Shown: piece by piece, positions 26,016 through 38,578 of the stretch | How the letters are laid out: each line of letters opens with the position of its first letter | Position numbering within the stretch: position 1 is the first letter of the stretch | Assembly: GCA_030248065.1 (NCBI GenBank) | Contig: JASAMV010006469.1 | Span: 1-64,000, forward strand | DNA length: 64,000 nucleotides | Direction of reading: 5' to 3' | DNA from: Rhynchonema sp. JSB1_4 | Lineage: Eukaryota; Nematoda; Chromadorea; Monhysterida; Xyalidae | Made by a program: the position numbers and the translations under genes | Notes under the pieces: model-generated | Told to the model about the DNA's origin: nothing | Database searches by the model: none | Seen by the model: only the letters and a program-made list of their open reading frames with translations

Positions 26016-26297
26016 TTGGTTGCACAATGATCATATAAGAATTCATCAAATCAACCCTGATTTTCACGTTCAGTCACTCATAACGTCATAACCACTGTGC
26101 TATTTGTGATTCGCACAAAACATTTTGATCTGAAAATAATCCAGCAGAGCACCCACGTTGCTACGGGTCTGAAACATTTTGGTAACTGAATTCTTTGTGT
26201 GCGATCGCGCAACGCAACGTCATTACCCCGTCACTAGCCTGCTTTGCGATTCAGGAAAAAAATTTAACCAATTCTTATAAAGTCATTGTGCGACCAC
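26016..26297. mobile_element. MITE copy 1
   Basis: A 282-bp element with ends TTGGTTGCACAATGATCATA and, inverted, GTGGTCGCACAATGACTTTA. It is about 85% similar by eye to 27864-28137 over its whole length. It contains no coding sequence. Confidence 0.75.
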
Positions 26298-27633
26298 TAT
26301 AGGTGCCCTATGTATGCATATGTATAGTCCAACCATGTGCTCATGAGACGAACCTTTTTAAAGCTTGGCCAGATTCAAAAATGCGCCGGTGACACGTGTT
26401 TTCGTTTTCCTTTTTCCGCATCGGTAACCGCGTTGTACACCCCACGCCCCCCCAACCATTTCAAACCGCATGTCGCGCACTCGAATTGTGTAAGTCACAC
26501 GATAGATCATGAAGGTGCTTACGTTTTTACAATGTCAATGTCAGCTTACATTAGGCTAATCGTATATTTCGACTTGAAATGCGTACGGGTGGATTACCAC
26601 CGCCACACCCACTGCGCATGTTAGGCGCACTTGAGTGTAAACTTCGAAATAGCAGTGATACCTACCTACTGTATGTACGTACATATATTATCATGTTTTT
26701 GTCCGTGGGTTCTAACAGCGGAAACAAAAGGCAAGTTCAGAAGAACGAAAACTAGGCTACTGGAGCCATACATTCAGATTCAAACCAAATGTGTCAGGCT
26801 CAGTGAATGTGACCAATATAAGGAACAAAAGCTCGTATTGTTTGCGACATGTGCGGCGTACAGCTCCAAATAGGATAATGTAATTAATGATCCAATTTTT
26901 TGACGACCATTAGATACCAATGTATGTAATGTTAGATTCCGGGTTTGCGTCATCAATTTGTACATAAAGTCTCCCCCATTTTGTAGTGGGAGCGTATAGT
27001 ACCATGCCATCGTATTCGTATTATCTCATTCCCACTCAAAGACCACCTATTTTAGTCTTGTATTCCTTTGCTAATTATGCCTGGAGCTAACACGGAAGCC
27101 TTTGTGCGTGCGAACGTGTTTTTATGCACGAATATTATTCCAAGTTTATTGATAAGAAGAACGTAAAGATAAGAAGGAGCGTGCCAGAAGATGACAAGAT
27201 AGCCATACTTACAGCACCACCAAGTTCAGTTGATTTTTTGGAATTTGACAAAAGGAAGGGATACTGTACGTAACGTTCCCAGGAGTTGGACACCCCTCCC
27301 CAGTAGAACGCCACTGAAACCGTCGAGTGCAAAAGTGAGAAAAACCGCCCTTCTTACGGTAGGTACATACTGTATGTTTTGTCAAGCGCGCCCAGATACA
27401 CAAATTGCCAGGAGCAGGACAGGGCAGCCTCACTGACTTTGAAAAATGTTATAATTGTTGAGCGTGTACTTCCTCAATAACAGGACATTGCGCGTTGTGC
27501 TCTTTAGCTTAGCGCCTGACTCTCATCATCCAATCTTCCCGCGACCACCACTTGATTGATGTTTCACATTGCCGAGTTGATGACCTGATGTTTCACCAAT
27601 CGTACAAATACCGCCCATTTGCAGAGTTCGCAC

Positions 27634-28943
27634 ATGCCTGAGCAGTCGAACGACTATCGCGTGGCGGTGTTCGGCGCCGGCGGCGTCGGCAAGTCATCCA
27701 TCATTCTGCGTTTCATCAAGGGCGAATTCAATGACAACTACAATCCGACCATTGAGGACACCTATCGTACTGTCATTGGTCAGTGAAAAATGGGGCGCGA
27801 GGGGTTGAATTGGAAATGTTTTGCTACATACAGTATATGTTGATGGGACGCTTTACTGTATTCTTGGTCACACAATGACCACATAAGAATTCATCAAATC
27901 AATCCTGATTTTCACGTTCAGTCACTCCTAGCCACTGTGCTTTGTGATTATCACAAAACATTTTCGTCTGAAAAAATTTAGCAGAGCACCCCCGTTGCCA
28001 CTGGTCTGAAACATTTTACTGACTGCATTCTTTGTGTGTGATCGCGCAAAGCAACGTCATTGCCCCGTCACTTTCTTGCTTCACGATTCAGGAAAAAAAT
28101 GACCAATTCTTATTACGGTAAATCATTGTGCAACCAATATACAGTGATAATCTAGGCTTGTGGCCTTGCCTCCAGATCAGAAATAACTCATTACGTATGT
28201 GCACGTCAAGCTGCAAAAAAACCCGTCATCATTAAAATGCTTCTTTTATATGTTGCAATGTACATAGCGTGCTCTGCAATAACGTATACATCGACCCTGC
28301 GCGTCTAATACGCGGTAGTTGGGTAAATGAGGTGCAAGCAGCGTGTCCCCACTGTCTGACTGCTGATGTTTCACACAAAACGGACCCGGGTTCCGAGTCC
28401 CTGTTGGAGCAAGCAATTTTTTGCCATCAAGCACTTTGGTTTGTGCTTGCGTTCCCGTTTCACCAACAAAATGTTTCACCATCATATTCAGGCTGCAGCT
28501 CGGACAAGCAGAAGAACGTGTGCACAATGCAGATCACGGACTCGGCCGGTTCGCATCAATTCCCAGCCATGCAGCGGCTGGCTATCTCGAAGGGGCACGC
28601 GTTCCTGCTTGTCTATTCGGTCACCAACAAACAGACGCTGGAGGAACTCGGCCCCGTGATTCAATTGATGAAAGAGTGCAAAGGTGCCCGTCTGGAACGG
28701 ACACCGATTGTGCTGGTGGGCAACAAAGCCGATGACGCTGCCGGCAGTCGACAGGTGTCGCAGGAGCTCGGACAGAAACTCGCCAAGAACTGGAACTGCG
28801 GATTCATTGAGACGTCGGCCAAATCCAACACCAACATCAAGGAGTGCTTCCAATTGTTGCTGGAACGGGAGAAGACCCGGACACTCACACTCAACATTGA
28901 TGACAGTGGAAAGGGCGGGAAGAGAAAGTGCGCCATACTGTGA
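27634..28943 (+). CDS. Di-Ras family small GTPase
   Basis: Two exons, 27634-27778 and 28492-28943, join in phase (intron 27779-28491). The protein, about 198 aa, starts [20 protein letters not shown], the invariant Di-Ras N-terminus with its P-loop. It continues with effector-loop text ([10 protein letters not shown]), the G3 region ([16 protein letters not shown]), G4 (VGNKAD) and G5 (ETSAK), and ends in a CaaX box (CAIL) predicted to be geranylgeranylated. As in other Di-Ras proteins, the G3 glutamine of Ras is replaced (SAGSHQ in place of TAGQE). Di-Ras proteins are membrane-bound, slow-hydrolysing GTPases enriched in nervous tissue. An AG at 27623-27624, 9 bases before the ATG, suggests a spliced or trans-spliced leader. 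The intron holds a MITE. Confidence 0.93.
27864..28137. mobile_element. MITE copy 2, inside the Di-Ras intron
   Basis: Same family as 26016-26297. Ends TTGGTCACACAATGA and, inverted, TTGGTTGCACAATGA. It occupies more than a third of the 713-bp intron. Confidence 0.75.
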
Positions 28944-29543
28944 AACATCACCATTGACTGCGGCAACTGTTAGCGATATCACCACACACCACACCACTAT
29001 CAATTACGAGTTTGATGTTGCTTCGCATAATAGAACCATATTGTTGTTTTGTGTGATTTCTTTAATTTTGAAGCAAACGTACGCAAACTCATGCATGCAT
29101 TTCGGAACACTATACTGGTGGCTGTTTGACTTAAGGTTACATTTCCACTTAAAGTTTGCTACTTTCCGTCACATTAATTTTTAATGCTCCGTTTCACTGT
29201 TTGTTTGTGACAGGTCGGTTGTACTTCAATGCTCCGGCTCCCGAGTGTTTTTTGTGCAGAGATTCTCCATACATAATGAACCATTTTACGAAATCTGCGC
29301 TTCTACATACGTTTTTCGCGTATGCGTACATTTTGCCTACACGTCATACAGTATGTCCATACAGATCACAAATGAATCCGAGATTTGATCGCATTTAGAC
29401 GCGTAGCAATGGTTGCACACATGCATATGTATTTGACGCAAAAATAAGAACGATGAACGATTTGTCACCACCAGGACCTAAAAATTGTGTAAATACTTAT
29501 GCAATGCCGCAGTTTGCTTTTCTAAGAACAGCCAATCAAAGTA

Positions 29544-29719
29544 TCAGTGCTGTTCTATCGGAATTCCGTGCATTTCTTGAAACATCAGCTTGACAAGAGC
29601 CTCACGAGAAGAGCCCGAATGGCGATTTCGCAACAACTTCAATCCATTTATGTAGATGGACTCAGGCTGCGTGAATGGCTGATGACGCGGCTGTGTGAAC
29701 ACCATGGACGGATGCACAC
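29544..29719 (-). CDS. Possible conserved exon, unit A copy
   Basis: After an acceptor (GTTCTCAG) the minus strand is open for 58 codons to a TGA: PSMVFTQPRHQPFTQPESIY, then INGLKLLRNRHSGSSREALV and KLMFQEMHGIPIEQH. Units A and B both keep it open with few amino-acid changes. The LRNRHSGSSREALVKLMFQ part faintly recalls BEN-type DNA-binding domains. That is a weak impression only. Confidence 0.25.
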
Positions 29720-31365
29720 CTGAGAACAGTGCTGTGACGGCTTTAGAAACTCAACAAAAGTTCGGTTTAGAATTCATGTCCGGCTCGGTTTACTCCTATG
29801 AACAACAATGTTGCTCTGATGTTAAAATCAGACGTGACAGGATAGCGGTAAACCCGAATGTTGGCCACTTGCAAGCTGGTAACCTTCGCGAATTTCCCAT
29901 GCTCATAGGTATACATGGTACCGAGGCCATGTTACTACTGTAACCTATCAACAAATCTGGAAATATGTACGTGCCTTTGAACAAGCGACCCATCGAGGTC
30001 AACAATCCTTATCCACCGTCTCCAGTTCGTTTGGCTTTGGCCAAAACATTGTAAGTGCACAAAGCCCCACATCGTCATATTATAATGCAAGCTAAACGTC
30101 GGCGCCTAATCTTCGGCCAGACTACCAACCAACCTAATCGACCATTCGACAATTCGATCGGACGCGCTGGCACACAAACTGCTGCCAACAGCAGAAACGA
30201 AGCCACTTGCACTTGAAACATCATCAGATTATGGCGCACTTTCCCCCAGAGCTGATCAAATAAGAAAGGTCAAGAAACAAAAAATTCTGCTGAAATCACA
30301 CGCACAGACAGTAAGTTCGAACTTCTGGCTCGAACTTTTAACCACAGCCTCGTTACCAATATCCTACTGTATATGCCAAGAAGCCATTTTATTTATAGGT
30401 CAACCGTGGGACATGGCAAATGTCATTCACCTGTTTATAACCCCTTCAGTTTTCCCACGTCAACAATTTCGTGTGTAATATGCAGCATGTTTCCTTCCTC
30501 GCGGTATTTAACTGAATATGCAGCCGGATCCACCTGAAACCTTTACTTTTCCCACAAAATATTAGTCATCAGTTGCCACGGAAACAACCTTTGAGCAGGT
30601 AAAAGCGCAAGAACAGTCAGTAAATCAGAAAAAAGGTATGGTGTGGTCATCACGTGACCGTGACCTCCATAGCATAATGTAACAACAGCGTTTCTCCCTC
30701 CCAAATGTGGGTACAGCAAAGGTGCGAAAGCTTGGTTCAGCATGCAGGGTTTTCAAAAGTACAAAAAACGAAAAGGAACCAAGAAGGATCGATAAAACAC
30801 CTAACGCCACCGATTTCTGACGCGTGGAACATAACAGCAACTGAAATAGATTTAAAAAGGCAAGCAACTTTTCGAAAAACAATTTTTTCAAGAAAAGTTC
30901 GCCACTTTTTCAGTAAAGTATAATATTATCGTGCAAAAACGCCAGAGGTTACTAACCGAAGGGTTATGCAGCTGTCTTCATGTCACTTTGCCAATGAAAT
31001 GCGCCAGTTTTTTACCTATCCCGTCCGTGACACGCCTTTACTTTTCATATTTACAACATGTGTACATGGGTGGACGGACTATCCCCAACACGAATTGTCA
31101 TGTTATCGGGCTTATCGTAAAAAGCATCACCTTGCTACTGCCTGTTTGTAAACACACAATCGGTTGGTATCAACTATCTCTATAATTTGAAAATCAAAAA
31201 AGTTCGATAATAAAAATTTTTTTAGTCCAACCCTGAACTGAAAACGAAACTCAAAAGGGCTTACAGGTCCGTGTGACTCGTATAAGAAACTACTGTCTTT
31301 AGCCTTTCTCTTCCACCAAATAAATTATCGCTCGTTCTTGTTTAAATCACGGTTCAGCCGAGTAC

Positions 31366-31608
31366 GACGGTTACCAATCCCAACCGAATCTGCAACAATA
31401 CGGGGCTAGTGGTGGAGGGTTCATGCACAACGCTCCACCAGGAGGAATCATGTCGTCAGTTTCACATAATGCGTCGACTTTTTGCGTTTCAAACGTTTTT
31501 GCGATCGATTTCTGAAAGCACTGCTTTGCACACTTTCAGATTTCCTGCTCCAATGGGCCTGGCTACCATCCGTTGCAGCGTCAACACCACGGCGTACCGA
31601 TGGGTGAG
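31366..31608 (+). pseudogene. Broken duplicate of the first two CaaX-protein exons
   Basis: It reads YQSQPNLQQYGASGGGFMHN like the intact exon at 33548 but lacks the initiator region. The second exon copy (PAPMG...) has lost one base relative to 33742-33806, shifting the frame. No copies of the later exons follow it. Confidence 0.7.
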
Positions 31609-31987
31609 CGGCTTTGACCATTGTGATTGTGATTACCATGGTGTCCCAGGTCAGCATCAGTGCTTGAAAGCACCAGATGGCTGGATTGTACGTCAGTCTC
31701 AGTAACTGTTCTCCAACTGTGTAACCGACTTCAGCATTCCCCTACGTTTTTCGCGCATATTGTATGCACATACCCATTTTGCCTATATTTTTTTGTCATC
31801 TACACTTCACAAATAAATTCGAGATTTGATCGTATTTTAGACGCATTAGTTGTACAATACATGCATATTTGACACAAAGATAAGAACGATGAACGATTTG
31901 TCACCAGGACCTAAAAATTGTGTAAGTACAGTATATGTACTTATACAACGCCGCAGTTTGCAATTTTAAGAACAGCGAATCAAATTA

Positions 31988-32163
31988 TCAGTGCTGTTCT
32001 ATCGGAAATCCGTGCATTTCTTGAAACATCAGCTTGACAAGAGCCTCACGAGAAGAGCCCGAATGGCGATTTCGCAACAACTTCAATCCATTTATGTAGA
32101 TGGACTCAGGCTGCGTGAATGGCTGATGACGCGGCTGTGTGAACACCATGGACGGATGCACAC
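31988..32163 (-). CDS. Possible conserved exon, unit B copy
   Basis: Same reading as 29544-29719 with one notable change (HGFPIEQH for HGIPIEQH). In the right arm the equivalent (62553-62820) is interrupted by a 108-bp insertion and a 13-bp deletion, so any function is lost there. Confidence 0.25.
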
Positions 32164-33547
32164 CTGAGAACAGTGCTGTGACGGCTTTAGAAACTCAACA
32201 AAAGTTCGGTTTAGAATTCATGTCCGGCTCGGTTGACTCCTATGAACAACAATGTTGCTCCCATGTTAAAATCAGACGTGACAGGATAGCGGTAAACCCG
32301 AATGTTGGCAACTTGCAAGCTGCTAACCTTTGCGAATTTCCCATGCTCATAGGTATACATGGTGCCGAGGCCGTCTTACTGCTGTAACCTATCAACAAAT
32401 CTGGAAATGTGTGCCTTTGAACAAGCGACCCATCGAGCTCAACAATCCTTATCCCCCCGTCTCCAGTTCGTTTGGCTTTGGCCAAAACAAGGACATGCCC
32501 AAAGCTCGCAGCTGATATGATACCACCGTCACGATAATACGAGCTGTAAAACTGCGTGATGAAACATCAACCAGACTGCCAACAAACCGAATCGATCAGT
32601 CGACAATTCGATCGGACAACGCGTTTGAACGGCAAGCGCACAAACGGCTGTGAACAGCAGAAACGCAGACACTTGCACGCGAAACATCATCAGTTTCAGT
32701 ATGACGCACTTGGAACAAAAGACGTTAACAAGGCGACCTGTGGAGACGGAACGACAATCCTGCTAATGTCACGCAATAAATCAAGTAATTATCCTGGCTC
32801 GAACTTTACCCACGGCCTCACATGACAGAAGTAAATCCAACATTAAGAAGCCATTTTATGTCAATTAGACATAGCTGGACGTGTATGACATGGCAATGTA
32901 CATAAATACCACGAGCCAGTGTTTTTCTCCATATCCTCTGTAGTGCGTGTTCTCAACGCCAACATTGTTCCGTGCATCGTGTTGGTTTCCTTTGCGGCAC
33001 ATATTGGACTTTCCTGACTGACTGAACTTTTGCACGCCCACTGGGAAGCCAAAGTTCTGCGGACCAACTGGTGTTCGTTAGTTGACTGCGACTGCAGTTG
33101 ACTTAGTTGACATTCTTTAGGAAACGAGAACAGGCAATAGATCACACAAAGATGGTTTCAAACAGTGATGTGAAGCGAAGCGCGTTGCGTGACAGAACCT
33201 TTTCACCTTCCCAAATGTGTGTTCGGTTTGGCATGCACGTTTTTTTCAAAAGTACAAAACCAAGATCGATGAAACACTCAAACTATTGGGTCATTGACAC
33301 CTGACGTGTGTACAGTACATACCTAAAGTATGTTGCCATGGATCTCTGACGCGTGGAACAATAACACCAACTGGAAACCAACAGAAAACGAAACTCATGT
33401 GTTAATACAGGCCCGTGTGACGCGAATACCCAACATCAACACAAGCCAACAATCTTGCTCATGTGCAGCAATACTGTATCTTTAGCCTTTCTCTTCAGTA
33501 GTTTAATTATTGCTCGTTCTTGTTTAAAGCACGGTTGAACTGAGCCG

Positions 33548-35359
33548 ATGTACCAACAGCAAGCTTACGGCGGCTATCAATCCCAATCGAATCTGCAACA
33601 ATACGGGGCTAGTGGTGGAGGGTACATGCACAACGCTCCACCGGGAGGCGCAATGTCGTTAGTATCACATAATTCGTCGACTTTTGCATTTTGTAATGTT
33701 CTTCCGATAACTTTCCGAAAATACCACTGCTGCACGTTTAGATTCCCTGCGCCAATGGGCGGTAGCTACCATCCGTTGCAGCCTCAACACCCCGGCGTAC
33801 CGATGGGTGAGTGCTTTCAACTAGGGTCCAAACAAAATCGCCCCCTTGACCGGGATCGGTACTAATACGTAAGTAGGGATCGGTATCGGGACGTATGTAT
33901 GTGTGCCGATACCCGATACTTGCCAAGTGCCGATAAGGTGGAGTTATACTTGTCCTCATGTGGACATTTTGTCCGCATGGGCAAATCTTTGTTCGGGTCG
34001 TATTTTGTCAATTGTTGAAACTTCAGCTTTGACCAGCATACTAGTTGTTCCCCCAGACCTGCTCAACAACTATGTACGATTTTCGAAGCTATTGCGCCAA
34101 CCAATTGCAAAATGTCATCAACACAAAGTTTTGTCCATGCGGACAAAATGTCCACATGAAGACAAAAACTCAATAACCGATACTTTGAAAATGACCCGAT
34201 AGTGCCAAAATACCGATAAAGTACTGTTTTTATAACAAAATGCGATTTTTGACAAACGTCGCGCGGGATTTCTTGAGACAGCCATTGAGTACTGCGCAAA
34301 ACAGTTTTTTTCATAAAAATCGTGCTCTGCTGTTGTGTCATGCAACATGAAAACAGCTCCACGTACATTTCAAAATTTTTCTGTTCATAAAACAATGAAT
34401 ATCTGCAGAGCTGATTTTGAGAAGATTTCAATCGCGAAAAGTGTAATATCGTTGAAAAACATGCCGATACCCCATACTTTTTGGGTACCGATACCCGATA
34501 CCATCCGATCCTTAGTACTAAGTCGATAAATTTTCTGGCCAAAAGTTTGGGATCGGGATCCAAGCAATTAGTTTTAATCATGCTCGAGAAATTTCGGTAT
34601 CGTGTTAAGCGGTCGACACCGGCGTCGAGATTTATTTTGAAACTTTAGGGATCGGGTCCCAAACTCGAGATTCCAAGCTTCGGCATCGGGATCTCATTTG
34701 AACCCTAGTTCTGACCATTGTCATATCCTTGCTGTGCAAGGGATCCGGTGCACCAGATCATCATTAGTGTCTGAAGGCAGCAGATGGCTGGATGTACGTC
34801 ATTCTGAGTAGCTGTTCTCCAACTCGACTCCATCATTGCACAGGAGCGCACACCGGCGTGCACGTGGCTGGGGGCGGCCAATCACCAGTCGTGCTGATGC
34901 TCGTACCCAATCAGGGATCAACCAACAAGAAGGGTCTGTCTAAGGTCACCTTTCGCAACCAAATACACCTCAACATTCCAACTTCCCCACCCGCGTGCAG
35001 GTTACAGCAATTCCGGTCTGCACACAAGCACGTCTCGATCGTGGGGATACAATACAAGGAAACCGGACCTGTCGGATACGTCCCAGATAGAGAAACGAAA
35101 ACAAGAGAAGCTGGCGGCGCAACAGGCACCGGTCAAACAAGAAACGACAACAAAAAAGAAAAAAGCAGCAACTGAACAGCCGAAAACCACCGAAGACAAA
35201 CCAGCAAAAGACGCGACGACGGACAAACCAGCAGAGGAAAAAACGGAAGCCGAACCGAAACCAGAGCAAAAGACAGACGAAAAAAAGAAGACCGAGACGA
35301 AAGCAGATGACAAGGACAAGCCTCCGGAAGAAAAGAAAGGAGGATGTGTTTTGCAGTGA
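33548..35359 (+). CDS. Low-complexity protein with C-terminal CaaX box (left-arm copy)
   Basis: Four exons, 33548-33657, 33742-33806, 34844-34933 and 35001-35359, join in perfect phase to 207 codons. The N-terminus is Gln/Gly/Tyr-rich (MYQQQAYGGYQSQSNLQQYG), followed by Pro/Met-rich text and a short hydrophobic patch (SPVVLMLVPNQG). The second half is Lys/Glu/Thr-rich and charged. It ends KKGGCVLQ, a CaaX box whose final Gln predicts farnesylation. The last intron is only 67 bp (GTCTGT...GCGTGCAG) and is conserved in both arms. The family is unknown. A disordered, membrane-tethered protein is the best description. The 1-kb intron 33807-34843 holds a foldback element absent from the other arm. 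Confidence 0.7.
33949..34164. mobile_element. Foldback element present only in the left arm
   Basis: TTGTCCTCATGTGGACATTT then TGTCCGCATGG at the left pairs with CCATGCGGACAAAATGTCCA then CATGAAGACAA at the right. The right arm lacks it at the equivalent place in the same intron and has a different element nearby (60851-61164). Confidence 0.75.
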
Positions 35360-35632
35360 AAAGACGTCGCTCCAGCGTGAGTGTTATTATATCGCGGTCG
35401 TATTGTCAAAGCTGATGCTGAAGAGGGATCGATCTTTGTCACGTGACTTCTCACAAGAAAAGTCACGTGATGAAGGTTGATACGACCCGATCACAAGTTT
35501 TATACCAATCTTGCAATACCCATCACTTTTGTCATATTATTGAATTGATTATCATTATTTTGTTTTGGTTGCACGATATTTGAATCTCCATAAACAACCG
35601 TTCTTTCACGAATGAAGACAACTATGCAAGTA

Positions 35633-38578
35633 TCACTCATTGACGGCCTCAAAATGCCATTTAAAATGTCTTGTGAGATAGAGTTTGAATTTTCGCGCCT
35701 TTTCCAAAAGTGCGCCGTCAACTCCTGTGGTCGTTTCGAGATTTGCAAATAGATTGCCCAGACTTTCGGTCAGGAAATTGTCCCTGGTGACAATGTCGAC
35801 GAAAAAGTCGCGCGGACACTCTTTCAACTGGAAATGTAGCACCATCAACAGCTGCATGTACAGGTCGGTGTCGGTGCGTAGTGCATCCACGCACGAACAC
35901 AACAGATGCACCAGTTGCTTCCATTGGTCGAAACCAGCGTAGACCTGGCAAAGATTAAAACAACAATTAGTAACCTTGGCCAAGTTTGGTGATCGGGTGT
36001 CCCCACTGCCCAGACCAATCATATCATTCGGGTCGGCCCAATTCCGTTCCGATTCTGTTGAAGTGATCAATCGTATTAGATCCGATTACCAAGCGGTAAC
36101 ACCTTTGTGATCAAAACCACGCCAACCATCGTACACGCAATAGGCTCAAGACGCCGTTTGTTGAGTTAGTTGACGTCACGAAGCTTTTCATTCAATCGCG
36201 ATTGATTTCTACGAGCTTTTTCTCCATTTACGCCTGCGTGACTGATAAGCTTCGATTTATGGAATTGCCTGATTTCCCCGACTCCGACAACAAAGAGTAA
36301 ACAATACACACTGACAAAGACACAAACGCTGCACCTGTCCGACCAAAAAGACGACAAACGCGAACTGCAGTTCGCCGAGTATTCGCATGGTCGACTCCTT
36401 GTCTGAGCCCGGATACGCCGATTGCGCAAATCGTCGTAGCTGATTGGTTGCATCCAATGAATGTTTGGTCACGTCCGAGCCTTGGCATCCGGATGGCACT
36501 CGATTCAGTGGAATGACGTGGAAACGAAGTTGCGACCCGGGCGCCACTTTCATGATTGGCAGTCCCTGAGCACAATAAACGTAGCGCATCATGTTAAAAA
36601 ACTTAGAATAAAACACTATGGGCGCGGTTAACAAGTGTAGTGGTCAGGTGGAACCAAGGCATTCTTTTGAGTGCATCCACCACCTAAACGCAAGGCGTAC
36701 TTCTGGGTCAACCAAGAAGGCTAAAGGGTTGCGTTTGCGCCTGTCTAAATATACAAAACATGGCCGCAAAATTAGCGCCTTCACAGCGCAAAATTGGCAT
36801 AAATCGTGCAGTATCTACAACAACATTAATTTCCAGGTATCCGACGTGGAAAAACGAACCCATGTCTTGCACTCCCAGAGGCAGGAACTGCAACGCACGA
36901 AAGAAAGCGAGAGTGAGCAAAAACACAAAAAATACCAAAAACCCAAACCTGCGCATCCGTGAATCGCATGCGAACGGGATGTTGTCTATCAACGCGATTC
37001 GAATTCGCACCACCCACCAGTTGTTCTTGTGTGACCAGTTCGCATTGCGTCGATATGCGACCGCACTCGGGCGATAATTCATGCGCTGCAGTAATAAAAT
37101 TGTTTTTTAAACAGTTTTTTAATTTTGTATTTTTGTTGGTGTCATTGCGCCAGACTTACGAAACTAGAAGTCGAAAAAATAAGAACGAAAGCGCCTTTAA
37201 CCTAAGTCCGTCGTGATGTGGCCGGCAAGCGAATACCACTTCTTGTACGTTTCAAATGGATATGGCCCAAGCGAGCTGTCCAAAGCTTTTAGATTCGCGC
37301 GCAGCCTCTCAATCTGAAAAGCGTTGCTTTAATTCACGCAAAATGTGCCAGGTGGGCCGAAAGAAAACAAAACAAATATAAATAGCCCAACCTCTTCAGT
37401 GCCAACGGAATCTTCGGGCAACAGATCTTCCATTTTCTTGTCCCATTTACGAACGAGAATTTCGCCCGAGTGAAAATTGTGGAAAAATCCAATTCGAGGC
37501 GCGTGATCACCGGCCCCGGGCGCCGATTGGCAGCTGTGAAAATATACCATCATTTATGGTCGATCACAGGACCCCTGGTATCTATTTTTTTGGAATTTTG
37601 TTCCCGTGAACCGGTGTTTATGGATTAATTTCGGCATTAAATCGGCACTTAATGGAAAAGTCACGTATATAAACCTTGTTCGTCTCGATGTCGGCAACAG
37701 TAACAGATCATAAAAACAGTCCAAAATTTTCAAATATCAATAGTGGCGGGCCAGGTTTAAAAGATGCTGTATAAATGCTAAATTAAGGAAATAAGGGCTC
37801 AAAATGTTAGGTGCAAGCTTGCACCTACCCCTGAATTTTTAGGTGCAATTCTGATTTTTTAGGTGCAAATTGCACCTAAAAAGTGTCTAAAAAACTATGG
37901 AACGGAGATATCAAAGAACCACACCTGAAGTACACAAAATGCAGTCCGGGCGGAATCATTTTCAGTCCCTTGAACTTTGGCCCAACCGTCCACGACATGA
38001 AATCGATACCGAACTCAGCGCCTTCCGGGAATTCCAAGAAAATCTGAAATACACCGAGTCGCGAAATCATACGCCCTACCGCGCGTTTTTACGAGGCTTT
38101 GTATGAATTTTGCGTTCGGAGACTTTCACTTCCCAACCACTTCGACGGGTAAGCGGCCGGGAATTGACGCACACCGCAGCAGCAAGACAGTATCGAGTCG
38201 TTATTTTTTAATTGCGTTCTATTCCTGTCCGGTATCCTGGTTGGTTTCCGTCAGTGGTGTCGTTGGGAAATCAAAAAGTCATGATACCGGATACCCAAAA
38301 TCCAAAATTTGCGGATACCGGATACCCAAAATAAAAAATCTCAGATACCAGGGGGGGGGGGTTGCCTCCCAAAATAAAAAATCTCGGATACTGATACTAA
38401 GGGGTCCCCCCAACGACACCACTGGTTTCCGTTCTGTCTCTCAGTGTCTTTCGGTCATTTTCGAAAGTCAGAGGCGGGCTGCGAAAATATCAGCACAACA
38501 AACTGGGATGGGAAACAAACGCACAAGGAAAGCTCCATTCTCGTAAAGCTGCATTTTCATTTCGTTGGTCATCTCCAT
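35633..38578 (-). CDS. AAR2: AAR2, U5 snRNP assembly factor (left-arm copy)
   Basis: Mirror image of the gene at 56457-59392, with first exon 38525-38578 (MEMTNEMKMQLYENGAFL) and last exon 35633-35944. Same splice sites and no frame-breaking difference seen in any exon. AAR2 holds Prp8 in cytoplasmic pre-U5 snRNP before Brr2 replaces it. Two apparently intact copies within about 21 kb would double dosage if the palindrome is real. Confidence 0.88.
38252..38424. mobile_element. hAT-like MITE in AAR2 intron 1 (left arm)
   Basis: Ends CAGTGGTGTCGTTGGG and inverted CCCAACGACACCACTG, flanked by an 8-bp direct repeat GTTTCCGT on both sides. The CAGTG start and 8-bp duplication fit hAT elements. 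The interior repeats GGATACCGGATACCC and a long G run. The same insertion is in the right arm. Confidence 0.85.

Larger units (their letters stand above)
21571..27600. other. Mostly non-coding; one possible gene start near 24260
   Basis: No gene family was recognised. At 24260 an ATG begins MAGREDS and is followed by a good donor (GTGAGT), possibly a first exon on the plus strand. A 169-codon minus-strand frame at 24775-25284 has no recognisable domain and irregular composition, so I do not call it. The MITE at 26016-26297 and the repeat at 22605-22960 lie here. Confidence 0.4.
29290..33830. repeat. Tandem duplication, unit A (29290-31740) and unit B (31740-33830)
   Basis: The two units share, in order, a CGAGATTTGATCG-containing stretch, a segment with TCCGTGCATTTCTTGAAACA, a stretch around MNTMDGCTPEN-like text, a middle part, and the first two exons of the CaaX-protein gene. 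The unit B exons are intact. The unit A exons (31366-31608) are broken. The right arm of the palindrome carries the same two-unit arrangement in mirror order (61256-63440). Confidence 0.75.
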
